Positions 24,747 to 33,132 of a stretch of 48,101 nucleotides of DNA are shown piece after piece. The translations under genes were made by a program, and so were the position numbers. The stretch's first letter is position 1, and every line of letters begins with the position of its first letter. Source of the stretch: a virus. The stretch covers positions 1 to 48,101 of the IMG/VR virus record IMGVR_UViG_3300020472_000004, one strand, 5' to 3'. Under the pieces are notes generated by a model, which worked only from the letters and a program-made list of their open reading frames with translations, did not search any database and was not told where the DNA came from.

Positions 24747-27440
24747 ATGGCTATTAAGATCACACTGAAAAACAGTGTCGTACAGGATTCTGTTCCAACT
24801 ACTACGCATTTACCGGCGGTTGGAGAGCTAGCAGTAAACGCCAATATTAATAGCCTCGGTATCTACATGAGGGCTAGTGATAACACTATCGTTAAGATGG
24901 CTGGCCCCGGAAGTTTGACCACTCCGGCAGCTTCTACAACAGTCGCCGGAATCAGTGAATATGCGACTAATTCTGAGACAACAACCGGTACTTCTACAAC
25001 AAGGTCTGTCACTCCGGCTGGTTTGGCAGCGGTTATTTCGGCTGAACGCTCTACATCAAACAGTACTTATTTAGCTCTTGCAGGTGGAACGTTAACTGGT
25101 GTTTTAGCTGCGACTGCTGGAAGTAATTCTGCTGCCTCTATTCACTTTGGCGATACAGATTCAGGAGTGTTTGGTGGAACAAATACTGTTAGCTTGACTG
25201 CTGGAGGAACAACAAGATTAACTGCTGATACTGGTGTCAGCGTTGTTGGTACGTTAGCGGTAACAGGAGCTATTACTTCTACAAGTGATCTAACGATACC
25301 TGATAAAATAATTCATTCTGGTGATACAGATACAGCGATAAGATTTCCTGCTGCTGATACTGTGTCAGTAGAAGCAGGAGGAACTGAAGCCTTAAGAGTT
25401 GATAGCTCAAGAAGGGTGCTTGTTGGTCTTACTTCTTCAAGGGCTATTGCTAATCTGACAACTCTTCAGCAGATAGAAGGAACAGATGCAGCAAGTGGTT
25501 TATCTATTACTCGTAACTCAGCCTCTAATGCAGGAGGGACTTTAAACTTTGGTAAGAGTAGAGCTGCTGCTGTTGGTGGTGTCACTGTTATTCAAGATGG
25601 TGATGCGTTAGGAACAATCAATTTCAGTGGGGCAGATGGAACCGATCTAACAAATACTGCTGCTTCTATTGCTGGGTTTATCAATGGAACACCTGGGGCA
25701 AACGATACACCTGGAAAACTTGTTTTTGGTACGACAGCAGATGGAGCAGCTTCCCCTACAACACGACTAACAATTACCAGTGCAGGATTAGTTAACGTTC
25801 CAGATAACGGGAAATTTACTGCGGGTGCTTCGTCAGATTTATCTATTTACCATGATGGATCTAATTCATACATAGAAGATGTAGGTACAGGAGTCTTAGT
25901 AATAGCTAGTAATCAGATTAATCTGGAAAATGCGGCTAAAACTGAATATTTAGCAAAGTTAGTTGAAGGCGGAGCCGTAGAACTCAATTTCGACAACTCT
26001 AAGAAGTTTGAGACGACTTCAGGAGGAACAAAAACATTTGGTACATTAGAAATCAAAGCTAATGAAGCTTCTGATTGTAACATTTATATGCACGCCGATG
26101 AAGGTGATGACAATGCCGATAATTGGTTAGTACAGGCTCATACAGATGGCTCTTGGAATCTTAAAAACTATACTGATGCTGCTTGGGAATCAAACATAAA
26201 AGCTGTTGGTAGTGGAGCCGTAGAACTCTACCATGACAACTCTGTGAAGCTCTCTGTAAACTCGGCTGGTGCTAATGTAACTGGTCGTTTATATACGAGT
26301 ACTTATGTAGATGCTGTTCAAGGTATTTATATCCCTGATAGTTACAAAGCTAACTTTGGAAATTCTGCGGATTTAAAAATCTACCATGACGGCGGCAATG
26401 GTTTTATTGTTAATGACACAGGTGATCTTTATCTACTAACTCAGAATAGTGGTGACGATATTATTCTCGAAGCTGCTGATGATATTTATTTAAGACCTCA
26501 AGCTGGTGAAGAAGGCATACATATACAAGGGAATGGAAACACCTCTCTTTACCACGACGGTGCTATCAAATGCTACACAGTAGCAAATGGCTTCAAGCTG
26601 CATACTAGTAATCATTTAGAACTGGGTGACTCTAGTGAAGCACGCTTTGGAAATGATACTGATCTGAAGATTTTTTTCAATGGAACCAACAGTGAGATAA
26701 AAAATGCTACAGGTATTCTTTACCTTGAGTCAGACGGCACAACTATTACCGACAAGGAAGGTAGTGATGTCATGGCTAAGTTTATTCACGATGGAGCCGT
26801 AGAACTCAATTTCGACAACTCTAAGAAGATTGAGACGACGAATACAGGAGCAACTTTGACTGGTTCTGTGATTATTGATAAACCCAGTGGTGGAGACAGC
26901 GCTAATATTGATAGTGAGAGCTTGATATTTAAGACCCAAAGTGGTGAATTAGGTAAGATTATTTGTAAAAGTCAAGGTGGCGGCGGACCGTCTGGGCATG
27001 GCGGTGCGATGTATTTTCACACCAAAGTAAATAATGGATCTCTAGCAGAACGGATGATATTAAATGTTGATGGAGATTTATTCGTACAGAGAATATATGA
27101 CAATACGACTAGCGGTGGTGCCAATGTAAGAGTTCAATCTAATGGACTTTTACAAAGAGATACTTCTTCAAGACGATATAAAAATACTATTGAGGATGCA
27201 ACGCATGGTTTAGCTGATTTAAATAAACTTAGATCAGTTACTTACAAAGGTAACAACGACGGAGATACTATATTTGGTGGATTAATTGCTGAAGAAGTAC
27301 ATGATGCAGGTTTAACTGAATTTGTTGATTACAACAGTGATAACCAACCAGACGCTTTGCGTTATGCAAATATGGTTGCTTTATGTATTAAAGCAATACA
27401 AGAACTATCTGCAAAAGTAACGGCATTAGAAGGTGCGTAA
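24747..27440 (+). CDS. Large tail fibre with C-terminal intramolecular chaperone domain (endosialidase type)
   Basis: 897 residues. The N-terminus is TLKNSVVQDSVP then LPAVGELAVNANINSLGIYMR, typical of adsorption fibres. The centre repeats units such as DLSIYHDGSNSYIED, DLKIYHDGGNGFI and GAVELNFDNSKK. The last about 110 residues (SSRRYKNTIEDATHGL, VTYKG, FGGLIAEEVHDAG, LRYANMVALCIKAIQEL) are an endosialidase-type chaperone (peptidase S74), which trimerises the fibre and is usually cut off by itself. Two repeat units are nearly identical at DNA level, see repeats. Confidence 0.85.
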   Translation: MAIKITLKNSVVQDSVPTTTHLPAVGELAVNANINSLGIYMRASDNTIVKMAGPGSLTTPAASTTVAGISEYATNSETTTGTSTTRSVTPAGLAAVISAERSTSNSTYLALAGGTLTGVLAATAGSNSAASIHFGDTDSGVFGGTNTVSLTAGGTTRLTADTGVSVVGTLAVTGAITSTSDLTIPDKIIHSGDTDTAIRFPAADTVSVEAGGTEALRVDSSRRVLVGLTSSRAIANLTTLQQIEGTDAASGLSITRNSASNAGGTLNFGKSRAAAVGGVTVIQDGDALGTINFSGADGTDLTNTAASIAGFINGTPGANDTPGKLVFGTTADGAASPTTRLTITSAGLVNVPDNGKFTAGASSDLSIYHDGSNSYIEDVGTGVLVIASNQINLENAAKTEYLAKLVEGGAVELNFDNSKKFETTSGGTKTFGTLEIKANEASDCNIYMHADEGDDNADNWLVQAHTDGSWNLKNYTDAAWESNIKAVGSGAVELYHDNSVKLSVNSAGANVTGRLYTSTYVDAVQGIYIPDSYKANFGNSADLKIYHDGGNGFIVNDTGDLYLLTQNSGDDIILEAADDIYLRPQAGEEGIHIQGNGNTSLYHDGAIKCYTVANGFKLHTSNHLELGDSSEARFGNDTDLKIFFNGTNSEIKNATGILYLESDGTTITDKEGSDVMAKFIHDGAVELNFDNSKKIETTNTGATLTGSVIIDKPSGGDSANIDSESLIFKTQSGELGKIICKSQGGGGPSGHGGAMYFHTKVNNGSLAERMILNVDGDLFVQRIYDNTTSGGANVRVQSNGLLQRDTSSRRYKNTIEDATHGLADLNKLRSVTYKGNNDGDTIFGGLIAEEVHDAGLTEFVDYNSDNQPDALRYANMVALCIKAIQELSAKVTALEGA
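25971..26006 (+). repeat. 36-base direct repeat in the fibre gene, first copy
   Basis: The 36 bases encode GAVELNFDNSKK and are identical to 26793-26828. A partial copy begins at 26214 and keeps the first 17 bases. Such identity at DNA level, including silent positions, points to recent duplication or gene conversion. Confidence 0.8.
26793..26828 (+). repeat. 36-base direct repeat in the fibre gene, second copy
   Basis: Identical to 25971-26006. The downstream bases (TTGAGACGAC) are also shared after one or two differences. The two copies are 822 bases apart in the same reading frame, so recombination between them would delete 274 residues without a frameshift. Confidence 0.8.
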
Positions 27441-27496
27441 CCCGTAATTTTCAATGCTTATCTAACATTTAAACTTTTATTATCTAACATTTTCTT

Positions 27497-27718
27497 ATGT
27501 CAACATTAATCGAACGCAGAGATGCACGTAAAGCAGAAGCACAAGCTTTAGCTGATAGGTTCAATACTCTTGTCGAAGAAAGCAAGAAGCTTGAAAATGA
27601 AAAAGCACAAGTTCATGCTGACTTCACTGTTAAAAATGCACAGTATGCAGAGCTAGAGCAGATGATTAAAGAAGAAGAAACAACAGTTTGTTCTGTGGAT
27701 ACTTCTCAAGAAGGTTAA
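27497..27718 (+). CDS. Small coiled-coil protein
   Basis: 73 residues, almost all helical: ERRDARKAEAQALADRFNTLVEE and a second Glu/Lys-rich helix with a short acidic end. It resembles small accessory proteins next to fibre genes in cyanophages. It may help in fibre assembly. No known domain. Confidence 0.55.
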   Translation: MSTLIERRDARKAEAQALADRFNTLVEESKKLENEKAQVHADFTVKNAQYAELEQMIKEEETTVCSVDTSQEG

Positions 27719-27753
27719 ACTCTACCTAAACAACTCAACTTAGTTACATAACT

Positions 27754-28074
27754 ATGGCAATCGTTAAAACTTGGGAAGTGAACACACTGGAACGTGACAT
27801 TTCCGATGGTCATGTGAATAAGGTTATCTATCGTGTTAAGGCGATTGATGATTCTGATAACACAGAAGCACCTGATTCAAGACAAACAGGTGAGGTGAAT
27901 TTCGTTAAGCCTTCTAGTCTTCCTTCTGACTTCAAAGCATATGATTCTCTAGATGCTGCTACCTGCATTGGTTGGGTCAAAACTGCTTTAGGAACCGATG
28001 GCGTTGCTGCTGTAGAAGCTGCGATTGACACTGCTTTAACTCCTGCTACAACTGCTGTTGGTAAGCCCTTCTAA
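27754..28074 (+). CDS. DUF7936-like accessory protein, first of a pair
   Basis: 106 residues, starting MAIVKTWEVNTLERDISDG. Strand-rich first half and a helical end (CIGWVKTALGTDGVAAVEAAID). It is a paralogue of the next gene and matches a small protein family widespread in cyanophages (DUF7936 by memory), of unknown function. It is preceded by an AACTTAGTTACATAACT element. Confidence 0.6.
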   Translation: MAIVKTWEVNTLERDISDGHVNKVIYRVKAIDDSDNTEAPDSRQTGEVNFVKPSSLPSDFKAYDSLDAATCIGWVKTALGTDGVAAVEAAIDTALTPATTAVGKPF

Positions 28075-28076
28075 TT

Positions 28077-28379
28077 ATGGCAACTACTACATGGGGTCTA
28101 GCTAATACAGACTATGACCTCAGTGATGGGTTTGTTCATACCGCCCATTGGACCTGTGTAAGAACAGATGGTAGTTACTCAGCTTCTGCCTATGGCAGTT
28201 GTTCTTTAACTAGACCTGAAACTTTAAGCGCAAGGACAGATCTGACAGCGGCTGAGATTATTACCAGTGTGAAGGAAGGTCTTGGGTCTGATCAAGTAAT
28301 AGCTATTGAAGACTCATTGCAACTTCAAATTTCAGAAGAGAAAACCCCTACTCAAGGGTCTTTTGTTCCTACCTCTTGA
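28077..28379 (+). CDS. DUF7936-like accessory protein, second of a pair
   Basis: 100 residues, MATTTWGLANTDYDLSDGFV, then a helical end (IITSVKEGLGSDQVIAIEDSLQLQI) and EEKTPTQGSFVPTS. Same layout as its upstream neighbour, two bases after that stop; probably a tandem duplication that has diverged. The C-terminal KTPTQG motif is typical of the cyanophage family. Function unknown. Confidence 0.65.
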   Translation: MATTTWGLANTDYDLSDGFVHTAHWTCVRTDGSYSASAYGSCSLTRPETLSARTDLTAAEIITSVKEGLGSDQVIAIEDSLQLQISEEKTPTQGSFVPTS

Positions 28380-28942
28380 CTGTTTTTCGTAACCCTTTCC
28401 CTCTTGAACGCAAGGAGGAAATAAGGAGAATTGTAGAGCCCAGTATTTTAAAGATGAAGAGAAATGTAAGCGTTAAGTACGTAAATAATGCTGCGAATTT
28501 TATCGATGAAAAAGCTTTAATAGAGCAAAAAGAAAAAAGTGGACTAGAAATTAATACTGCTAGCAATAGAAACTTAAAGAATTTCTCTAAGTATCTGGAA
28601 CGTATTAATTCAACAACATTAGATGAATTGACAAGGATAGTAAAGGAGGTCTATGCGGGAATGAAAGTAAGTTTAAGTGGTTCATTTGTTTATCCCGATA
28701 CGGGTTATATGGGATGGCATACGAATCATTTAGACCCCTGTAAAAGGGTATATATTGTTTACGCTGATAAGGGGAAAAGGTCTTTCTTTAAGTACGAAGA
28801 AGACGGCCAGGTTATTACTGACTTTGATGACCAGGGTTTAACAATTAGAGAGTTTGATATACCAAATACCAAACCTTATTTTTGGCATTGCGTCGGAAGT
28901 ACTTGTAATCGATTTAGCTTCGGGTTTCGAATAGAAAGCTAG
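28376..28942 (+). CDS. 2-oxoglutarate/Fe(II)-dependent oxygenase-like protein
   Basis: 188 residues from TTG 28376, overlapping the previous stop (TTGA). The C-terminal half has the double-stranded beta-helix pattern of cyanophage 2OG-Fe(II) oxygenases: GYMGWHTNHLDP (about 110-122) gives the first His, KRSFFKYEEDGQ follows, and the PYFWHCVGSTCNRFSFGFRI stretch (about 166-185) gives the second His and the Arg that binds 2-oxoglutarate. The usual Asp of HxD appears replaced by Asn (HTN) as is common in this phage group. The substrate is unknown; hydroxylation of a fibre protein would fit the position. Confidence 0.7.
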   Translation: MTVFRNPFPLERKEEIRRIVEPSILKMKRNVSVKYVNNAANFIDEKALIEQKEKSGLEINTASNRNLKNFSKYLERINSTTLDELTRIVKEVYAGMKVSLSGSFVYPDTGYMGWHTNHLDPCKRVYIVYADKGKRSFFKYEEDGQVITDFDDQGLTIREFDIPNTKPYFWHCVGSTCNRFSFGFRIES

Positions 28943-28982
28943 TATAAACTTAGTTACACCTTCCCTACCTAATTAAGTAAAA

Positions 28983-29207
28983 ATGGTTCGTAAAATCCTA
29001 GATGCCGCTGCATGTATCGGACTTATTCTTAGTGCTTCACTAGCTGGTGGTTCTTTCCTTTTATACCGGTATGTTTCTTCACCACAGTTTGAAGAGCAGG
29101 TGAAGGAGAAAATTATGGGGCAAGTCTCTAACGTTGTACCTAAATCAATCGAGAAAAGTCTTCCAAAAACAACAGGTATATCAATGCCAGCAATCCCTAA
29201 GCTATAA
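28983..29207 (+). CDS. Small membrane-anchored virion-type protein
   Basis: 74 residues. One membrane segment at about 8-28 (ACIGLILSASLAGGSFLLYRYV), then an amphipathic region (EEQVKEKIMGQVSNVVPKSI) and a Pro-rich end. Similar proteins accompany fibre genes in cyanophages. A holin role cannot be excluded. Preceded by a CTACCTAATTAAGTAAAA element. Confidence 0.55.
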   Translation: MVRKILDAAACIGLILSASLAGGSFLLYRYVSSPQFEEQVKEKIMGQVSNVVPKSIEKSLPKTTGISMPAIPKL

Positions 29208-29239
29208 CATAGAATAAAGTTACCAAGTTAAGTAGGAGA

Positions 29240-29575
29240 ATGTCGATTACTCCCGGCCCATACAATATTGAGTTATACCGGCGAAGTGACTGGAGCCAAG
29301 AGGTTGTTTTAAAAGATTCAACAGGTACGGCAGTTAATCTCACTGGGTATACAACAGCTTGCGAATTTTGGACACAAGATCGAGCTAAGAAGCATTGTGA
29401 TGTCACCACGACTATTACAGATGCAACTAATGGCAAAGTAACTCTTAGCCTTACCGATACTCAAACAGCCACCCTACCTGATACCAGTTATTACGATTTG
29501 AAGCTTACGATTGGTTCTATTTCTGACTATTGGTTAACCGGTACCGTGACTGCTAAGGAAGGCTATACAACATGA
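29240..29575 (+). CDS. Baseplate/fibre N-terminal domain protein (BppU-like)
   Basis: 111 residues, beta-rich: PYNIELYRRSDWSQEVVLKDS, NLTGYTTACEFWTQ, GKVTLSLTDTQTATLP and DYWLTGTVTAKEG. This layout resembles Ig-like N-terminal domains of baseplate upper proteins (BppU-type) found as separate genes in cyanophages. Its stop overlaps the next start (ATGA), so it is expressed with the next small fibre protein. Start is preceded by ACCAAGTTAAGTAGGAG. Confidence 0.6.
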   Translation: MSITPGPYNIELYRRSDWSQEVVLKDSTGTAVNLTGYTTACEFWTQDRAKKHCDVTTTITDATNGKVTLSLTDTQTATLPDTSYYDLKLTIGSISDYWLTGTVTAKEGYTT

Positions 29576-29823
29576 CCAATACAGTTACCGTAAATGAGAC
29601 AAAAAATACGGTCTCAGTAAATGAAACTACGAATCAGGTAACGGTTACGCAGGGTGCTACTCAAATTGTTGATGTAGTTAGTCAGGGGCCGCAAGGTCCG
29701 TCAGGCATGGCGGCGGGAGGTTTGCCAACTGGGGGTGATCCCAACAATATTCTTATTAAATCCTCCTATTCAAACTATGACACCTCTTGGTCTTCCTCCT
29801 TAGATGGTGGAACTTTTAATTAA
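29572..29823 (+). CDS. Short fibre component with collagen-like stretch
   Basis: 83 residues: Thr/Val/Asn-rich repeats (VTVNETKNTVSVNETTNQVTV), then GPQGPSGM, a short collagen-like piece, and a final SLDGGTFN. The ending DGG-x-F recurs in two neighbouring genes, suggesting a docking tag for fibre assembly. Confidence 0.6.
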   Translation: MTNTVTVNETKNTVSVNETTNQVTVTQGATQIVDVVSQGPQGPSGMAAGGLPTGGDPNNILIKSSYSNYDTSWSSSLDGGTFN

Positions 29824-29844
29824 ACCCACTATTTCTTTTTAATC

Positions 29845-30300
29845 ATGGCACGTATTCAACTCAAAAGAGGAACAAAAAGCAATTTACCCTCTGCTTCAAT
29901 GTTGGCAGGTGAAGCGCATTTCACAACTGATCGAGGTTCTTTACATGTTGCTACAGGAGCGTCAACCTCTCTTCCTATTGTTCCTCCTGTTGAAGATTTA
30001 ACGACTCTTGCTTCTGTTGATGGCTCTAATGATCTTATTTTAATTCATGACAATTCAGAGTCGAGTGGACAGAAAGAGAAAAAGATAACCTTTGCGTCTT
30101 TCAAGACCGCCTTAAATATTCCAGCAGCATCGACTGATGAAAAGGTTTCAGTAGTAAATGGTGGAACTTCTGGTTATATCTGGGGTACGGATGGAACTGA
30201 CGGGATTCTTAGAATGAATTCATCAATGGCAATGACAAAAGATAGTGGTAATGCCTATGTGACTCTGGCGGTTGGTGATGTCGATTTGGGTACGTTCTAA
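29845..30300 (+). CDS. Fibre/receptor protein with Mtd-type N-terminus
   Basis: 151 residues. The start ARIQLKRGTKSNLP, then LAGEAHFTTDRGSLHVATG, is the short N-terminal domain of phage fibres and tropism-determinant-type proteins. A beta-rich body follows. The stop overlaps the next start (TAATG). No reverse transcriptase or variable repeat is present, so this is not a diversity-generating element. Confidence 0.65.
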   Translation: MARIQLKRGTKSNLPSASMLAGEAHFTTDRGSLHVATGASTSLPIVPPVEDLTTLASVDGSNDLILIHDNSESSGQKEKKITFASFKTALNIPAASTDEKVSVVNGGTSGYIWGTDGTDGILRMNSSMAMTKDSGNAYVTLAVGDVDLGTF

Positions 30301-30530
30301 TGCCAAGCCTCCGATTTAAACGAGGTACTTCAGACCCTAGTGCCTCAGATTTTTCTAATACTGCTGAATTATTAATTAATACGGCGGCGGGTACTCTATT
30401 CACCAAGAAGGATAATGGTTCAATACGTGAGATTGGTAGTAGTCCAATATTGGTTGATGGCGGTAATTTTGCAAATGGTTCATCTACAATTAGCACATCG
30501 AACACCTTTGATGGGGGCGACTTCACCTAA
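30300..30530 (+). CDS. Short fibre component, Mtd-type N-terminus and DGG-F end
   Basis: 76 residues: PSLRFKRGTSDPSASDF and a LLINTAAGTLFTKKDNG segment repeat the unit seen in the previous gene; the end has VDGGNF and FDGGDFT. It looks like a shortened sibling of the neighbouring fibre genes. Confidence 0.6.
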   Translation: MPSLRFKRGTSDPSASDFSNTAELLINTAAGTLFTKKDNGSIREIGSSPILVDGGNFANGSSTISTSNTFDGGDFT

Positions 30531-30532
30531 TC

Positions 30533-32089
30533 ATGCCTACACCAAGCACTAGAACACCAGTAAGAATTGCTAGAGGTTCTTATTCAGACTTAAATAGTAG
30601 TATTTCGGATCTACAAGAGGGAGAAATCGTCTATGCACAAGATCAAGACGCATGTTATGTCAAAGAAGGATCATCTCTAGTAAAAGTTAAAGGAGACGTT
30701 GCCGATGCGGCAGTTACGACAGCTAAGATAGCCGACGATGCAGTTACGACAGATAAACTAGCTAACTCTATTAATACAGAGATAGCAGCCAATACAGCTA
30801 AAACAACTAACGCCACTCATACCGGTGAGGTAACAGGTAGCGGAGCACTAACTATTGCTGATAATGCCGTCACTTTGGCTAAGATGGCAGGTCTTGCTAG
30901 AGGTAAAATTATCTATGGTGATGCCTCTGGAGATCCAGCCGCATTATCCCCAGGTAGTGCTAATCAAGTACTTACATCTGATGGGACTGATATATCTTGG
31001 GCCGCTGCTTCTGGTGGAGGACTTGGTTCTGATAGCGGAGAAAACACAGTTGGTGGTGAAGATTCCGGTGCTTCAATAAATGTAGGTGCCTATGGACTGA
31101 AGAATAGCTTTTATGGATTCGAGAGTGGTACTTCAGTCACTTCCGGCGCTGAAAACACCCTGATGGGCTGGAAAGTTGCAGATTCGATGACTACAGGCGG
31201 TGAGAATGTCATTCTCGGCAGTTTTGCAGGGGAGCGCATAACTGTTCGAGGGAAAAATACTATTGTGGGAACAAAAGCATACGAAGAAGCCACTGGTGAA
31301 CTTAATACCATTATGGGATATCACTCTACTAAAAATGGTGGTATGACCGTAGGAAATTGCGCCTTTGGCTATCGCAGTAACTATGAAACTTATGGAGATT
31401 ATAATTGTGCTTTTGGTTATGAAGCTCTTAAGGGTATAGGAAACGTTTATCTACATTATAATATTGGTATTGGGTATCAAGCTTTATACAAATCACAAGC
31501 TGAGCACAGCATAGGTATTGGTTATAAAGCATGTGGTCACGGAAGTGCTATGACCGGTACTCATAACACATGTCTAGGATACGAAACAGGTACTGCACTC
31601 ACTTCTGGCGGAGATAACTTAATATGCGGCCCTAGTGCAGGAGATGCTTTAACTACAGGATCAAATAACGTCATACTTGGTCATGATGCGGCGGCTAGCG
31701 CTGTTGACGTCTCTAATGAGATAACTTTAGGTGATAGCAATATTGCAACCTTACGTTGTCAAGTAACCAGTATTACTTCACTTTCCGATAGAAGAGATAA
31801 GACAGATATTAATACTTTAGATCTAGGATTAGACTTTATTGATTCTCTTAAACCAGTTCGCTTTAAATGGCAAACGAGAAATGGCCAAGGTCCAAAAGGT
31901 TATGAAGCAGGTTTTATTGCGCAAGATTTCCAACAAGTACAAAAAGATAATGACGCTGAATATCTTAATTTAGTTTTAGAGTCAAATCCTGAAAAATTGG
32001 AGGCTGCTCCAGGAAAACTTATTCCTATTCTTGTAAAAGCAATCCAAGAGCTTAAGATGGAGGTTGAAGCTTTAAAGAAAAATGGCTGA
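30533..32089 (+). CDS. Tail fibre with C-terminal endosialidase-type chaperone
   Basis: 518 residues. N-terminus RTPVRIARGSYSDLNSS then LQEGEIVYAQDQDACYVKEG is the same unit as in the previous two genes. The centre has repeats of Gly/Ser/Ala and TxG-type (TGGENVILGS, TSGGDNLICGP, TTGSNNVILGH), probably a beta-helical shaft. The last about 110 residues (LSDRRDKTDINTLDLGLDFI, KPVRFKW, GFIAQDFQQV) form an S74 chaperone domain. This is the second fibre in the window with such an end. Confidence 0.82.
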   Translation: MPTPSTRTPVRIARGSYSDLNSSISDLQEGEIVYAQDQDACYVKEGSSLVKVKGDVADAAVTTAKIADDAVTTDKLANSINTEIAANTAKTTNATHTGEVTGSGALTIADNAVTLAKMAGLARGKIIYGDASGDPAALSPGSANQVLTSDGTDISWAAASGGGLGSDSGENTVGGEDSGASINVGAYGLKNSFYGFESGTSVTSGAENTLMGWKVADSMTTGGENVILGSFAGERITVRGKNTIVGTKAYEEATGELNTIMGYHSTKNGGMTVGNCAFGYRSNYETYGDYNCAFGYEALKGIGNVYLHYNIGIGYQALYKSQAEHSIGIGYKACGHGSAMTGTHNTCLGYETGTALTSGGDNLICGPSAGDALTTGSNNVILGHDAAASAVDVSNEITLGDSNIATLRCQVTSITSLSDRRDKTDINTLDLGLDFIDSLKPVRFKWQTRNGQGPKGYEAGFIAQDFQQVQKDNDAEYLNLVLESNPEKLEAAPGKLIPILVKAIQELKMEVEALKKNG

Positions 32090-32333
32090 ACGTTCTACCG
32101 AAGAAGTCGCAAAAATCTTCATTAATGCTGAAGATAGTGTCACTCTTATTAATTCAATTGCAGCTCAATCAACAATTACTGATGAGGACAAGGCAACTTT
32201 AAAAAGGAATGTTGCACATCTAGAGATAATCAAGGCTTATAAGAAAGAAGATGAAACGACTTCTATCTGGACAACAGAGGATTTTACAACTAAGGATGCT
32301 GCTGCTGTGTTGGGTAAATCAAAGTATGAATGA
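32082..32333 (+). CDS. Small hypothetical accessory protein
   Basis: 83 residues, overlapping the fibre gene by eight bases and the next gene by four (ATGA). Helical: EEVAKIFINAEDSVTLINSIA, DKATLKRNVAHLEI, then a short strand region. Resembles small proteins near cyanophage fibre genes; function unknown. Confidence 0.55.
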   Translation: MAERSTEEVAKIFINAEDSVTLINSIAAQSTITDEDKATLKRNVAHLEIIKAYKKEDETTSIWTTEDFTTKDAAAVLGKSKYE

Positions 32334-32512
32334 TTGAAGAGTTTATAACTTTCAACGGATTTATATATAAAAAGGTAGGTGATGTAGGTTCAATTCTGAA
32401 AAGCTGTCCTCAATGTCATAATCAATTTTTCACTAAAGAACAGCGTAAGATTTATTGTTGTTGCGCTTGTAAAACGAGGGCACATAGAGAGCGACAAGAA
32501 TGCCCACAATAA
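32330..32512 (+). CDS. Small zinc-ribbon protein
   Basis: 60 residues. CPQC near residue 26 and CCCAC near residue 45, with the QRKIYC pattern typical of small zinc-ribbon proteins, and a basic tail. DNA or RNA binding is possible. It overlaps both neighbours, so it belongs to the fibre operon. Confidence 0.55.
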   Translation: MIEEFITFNGFIYKKVGDVGSILKSCPQCHNQFFTKEQRKIYCCCACKTRAHRERQECPQ

Positions 32513-33132
32513 AAATACCTGAGATTAAAATACCTACAATTGATATACCTGAGTCGCCTTTCTTTATAGGATATTCATTAACCGGTCTTGTTCCAGGGTG
32601 TCACCTGTATCACCGAGATTTAGAAGTTTCGCGTAACCCCTCATTACTTTGGGCTGATATAAACGGAGTCTCTAATTCATGTCCAGAGGGTCAAGTTCCT
32701 TCGTATGAACCCATGCGATATGACCCTCATCGAATGACTTATACAGAAACCACCGGTACTAAAACAAGTCAAAAACCAACAGATCGAAAACAGCTACCTA
32801 AGTCGTTACCTAGAAAGAAAGATGAAGAAGAAATTGATAAACCTTGTCCAGATCCAAATTCAAGTCTAAGAATTGGATCATTCGCCAATGAGAAGAGGCT
32901 AGAGCGCGTTTCCAAATTTGAAGTTATAAACGGTGACTGCTTACCAGTCTGGGAAAAAGTCACTTATGCCGAAACTTATTTTCCCTCGCCGGGTCAAGCG
33001 ATGTCTACAACGGCAACGGCTCTGCTCGCTGTATCGGCCCCACTAATATTGAATTTAATCAAACCGATTGTTAAAAACTTGATCAAGAAAATTACCGGGA
33101 AGAAGGAAGAGAAGAAGTCTCCTGAAACGTAG
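32500..33132 (+). CDS. Cyanophage-type IKIP-repeat protein with C-terminal membrane segment
   Basis: 210 residues. The N-terminus is a short repeat (IKIPEIKIPTIDIPES), then GCHLYHRDLEVSRNPSLLW, a Lys/Thr-rich linker, RIGSFANEKRLERV, and near the end ATALLAVSAPLILNLIKPIV, a possible membrane segment, with a basic tail. I recall the same order of segments in hypothetical proteins of marine T4-like cyanophages, often near exported proteins such as those encoded just downstream on the other strand. Its 3' end overlaps that cluster by 41 bases. Function unknown. Confidence 0.6.
   Translation: MPTIKIPEIKIPTIDIPESPFFIGYSLTGLVPGCHLYHRDLEVSRNPSLLWADINGVSNSCPEGQVPSYEPMRYDPHRMTYTETTGTKTSQKPTDRKQLPKSLPRKKDEEEIDKPCPDPNSSLRIGSFANEKRLERVSKFEVINGDCLPVWEKVTYAETYFPSPGQAMSTTATALLAVSAPLILNLIKPIVKNLIKKITGKKEEKKSPET

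Noticed and set aside
29845-30300. Diversity-generating retroelement target, suggested by the tropism-type N-terminus
   Set aside because: No reverse transcriptase, template repeat or variable repeat is seen in the window.
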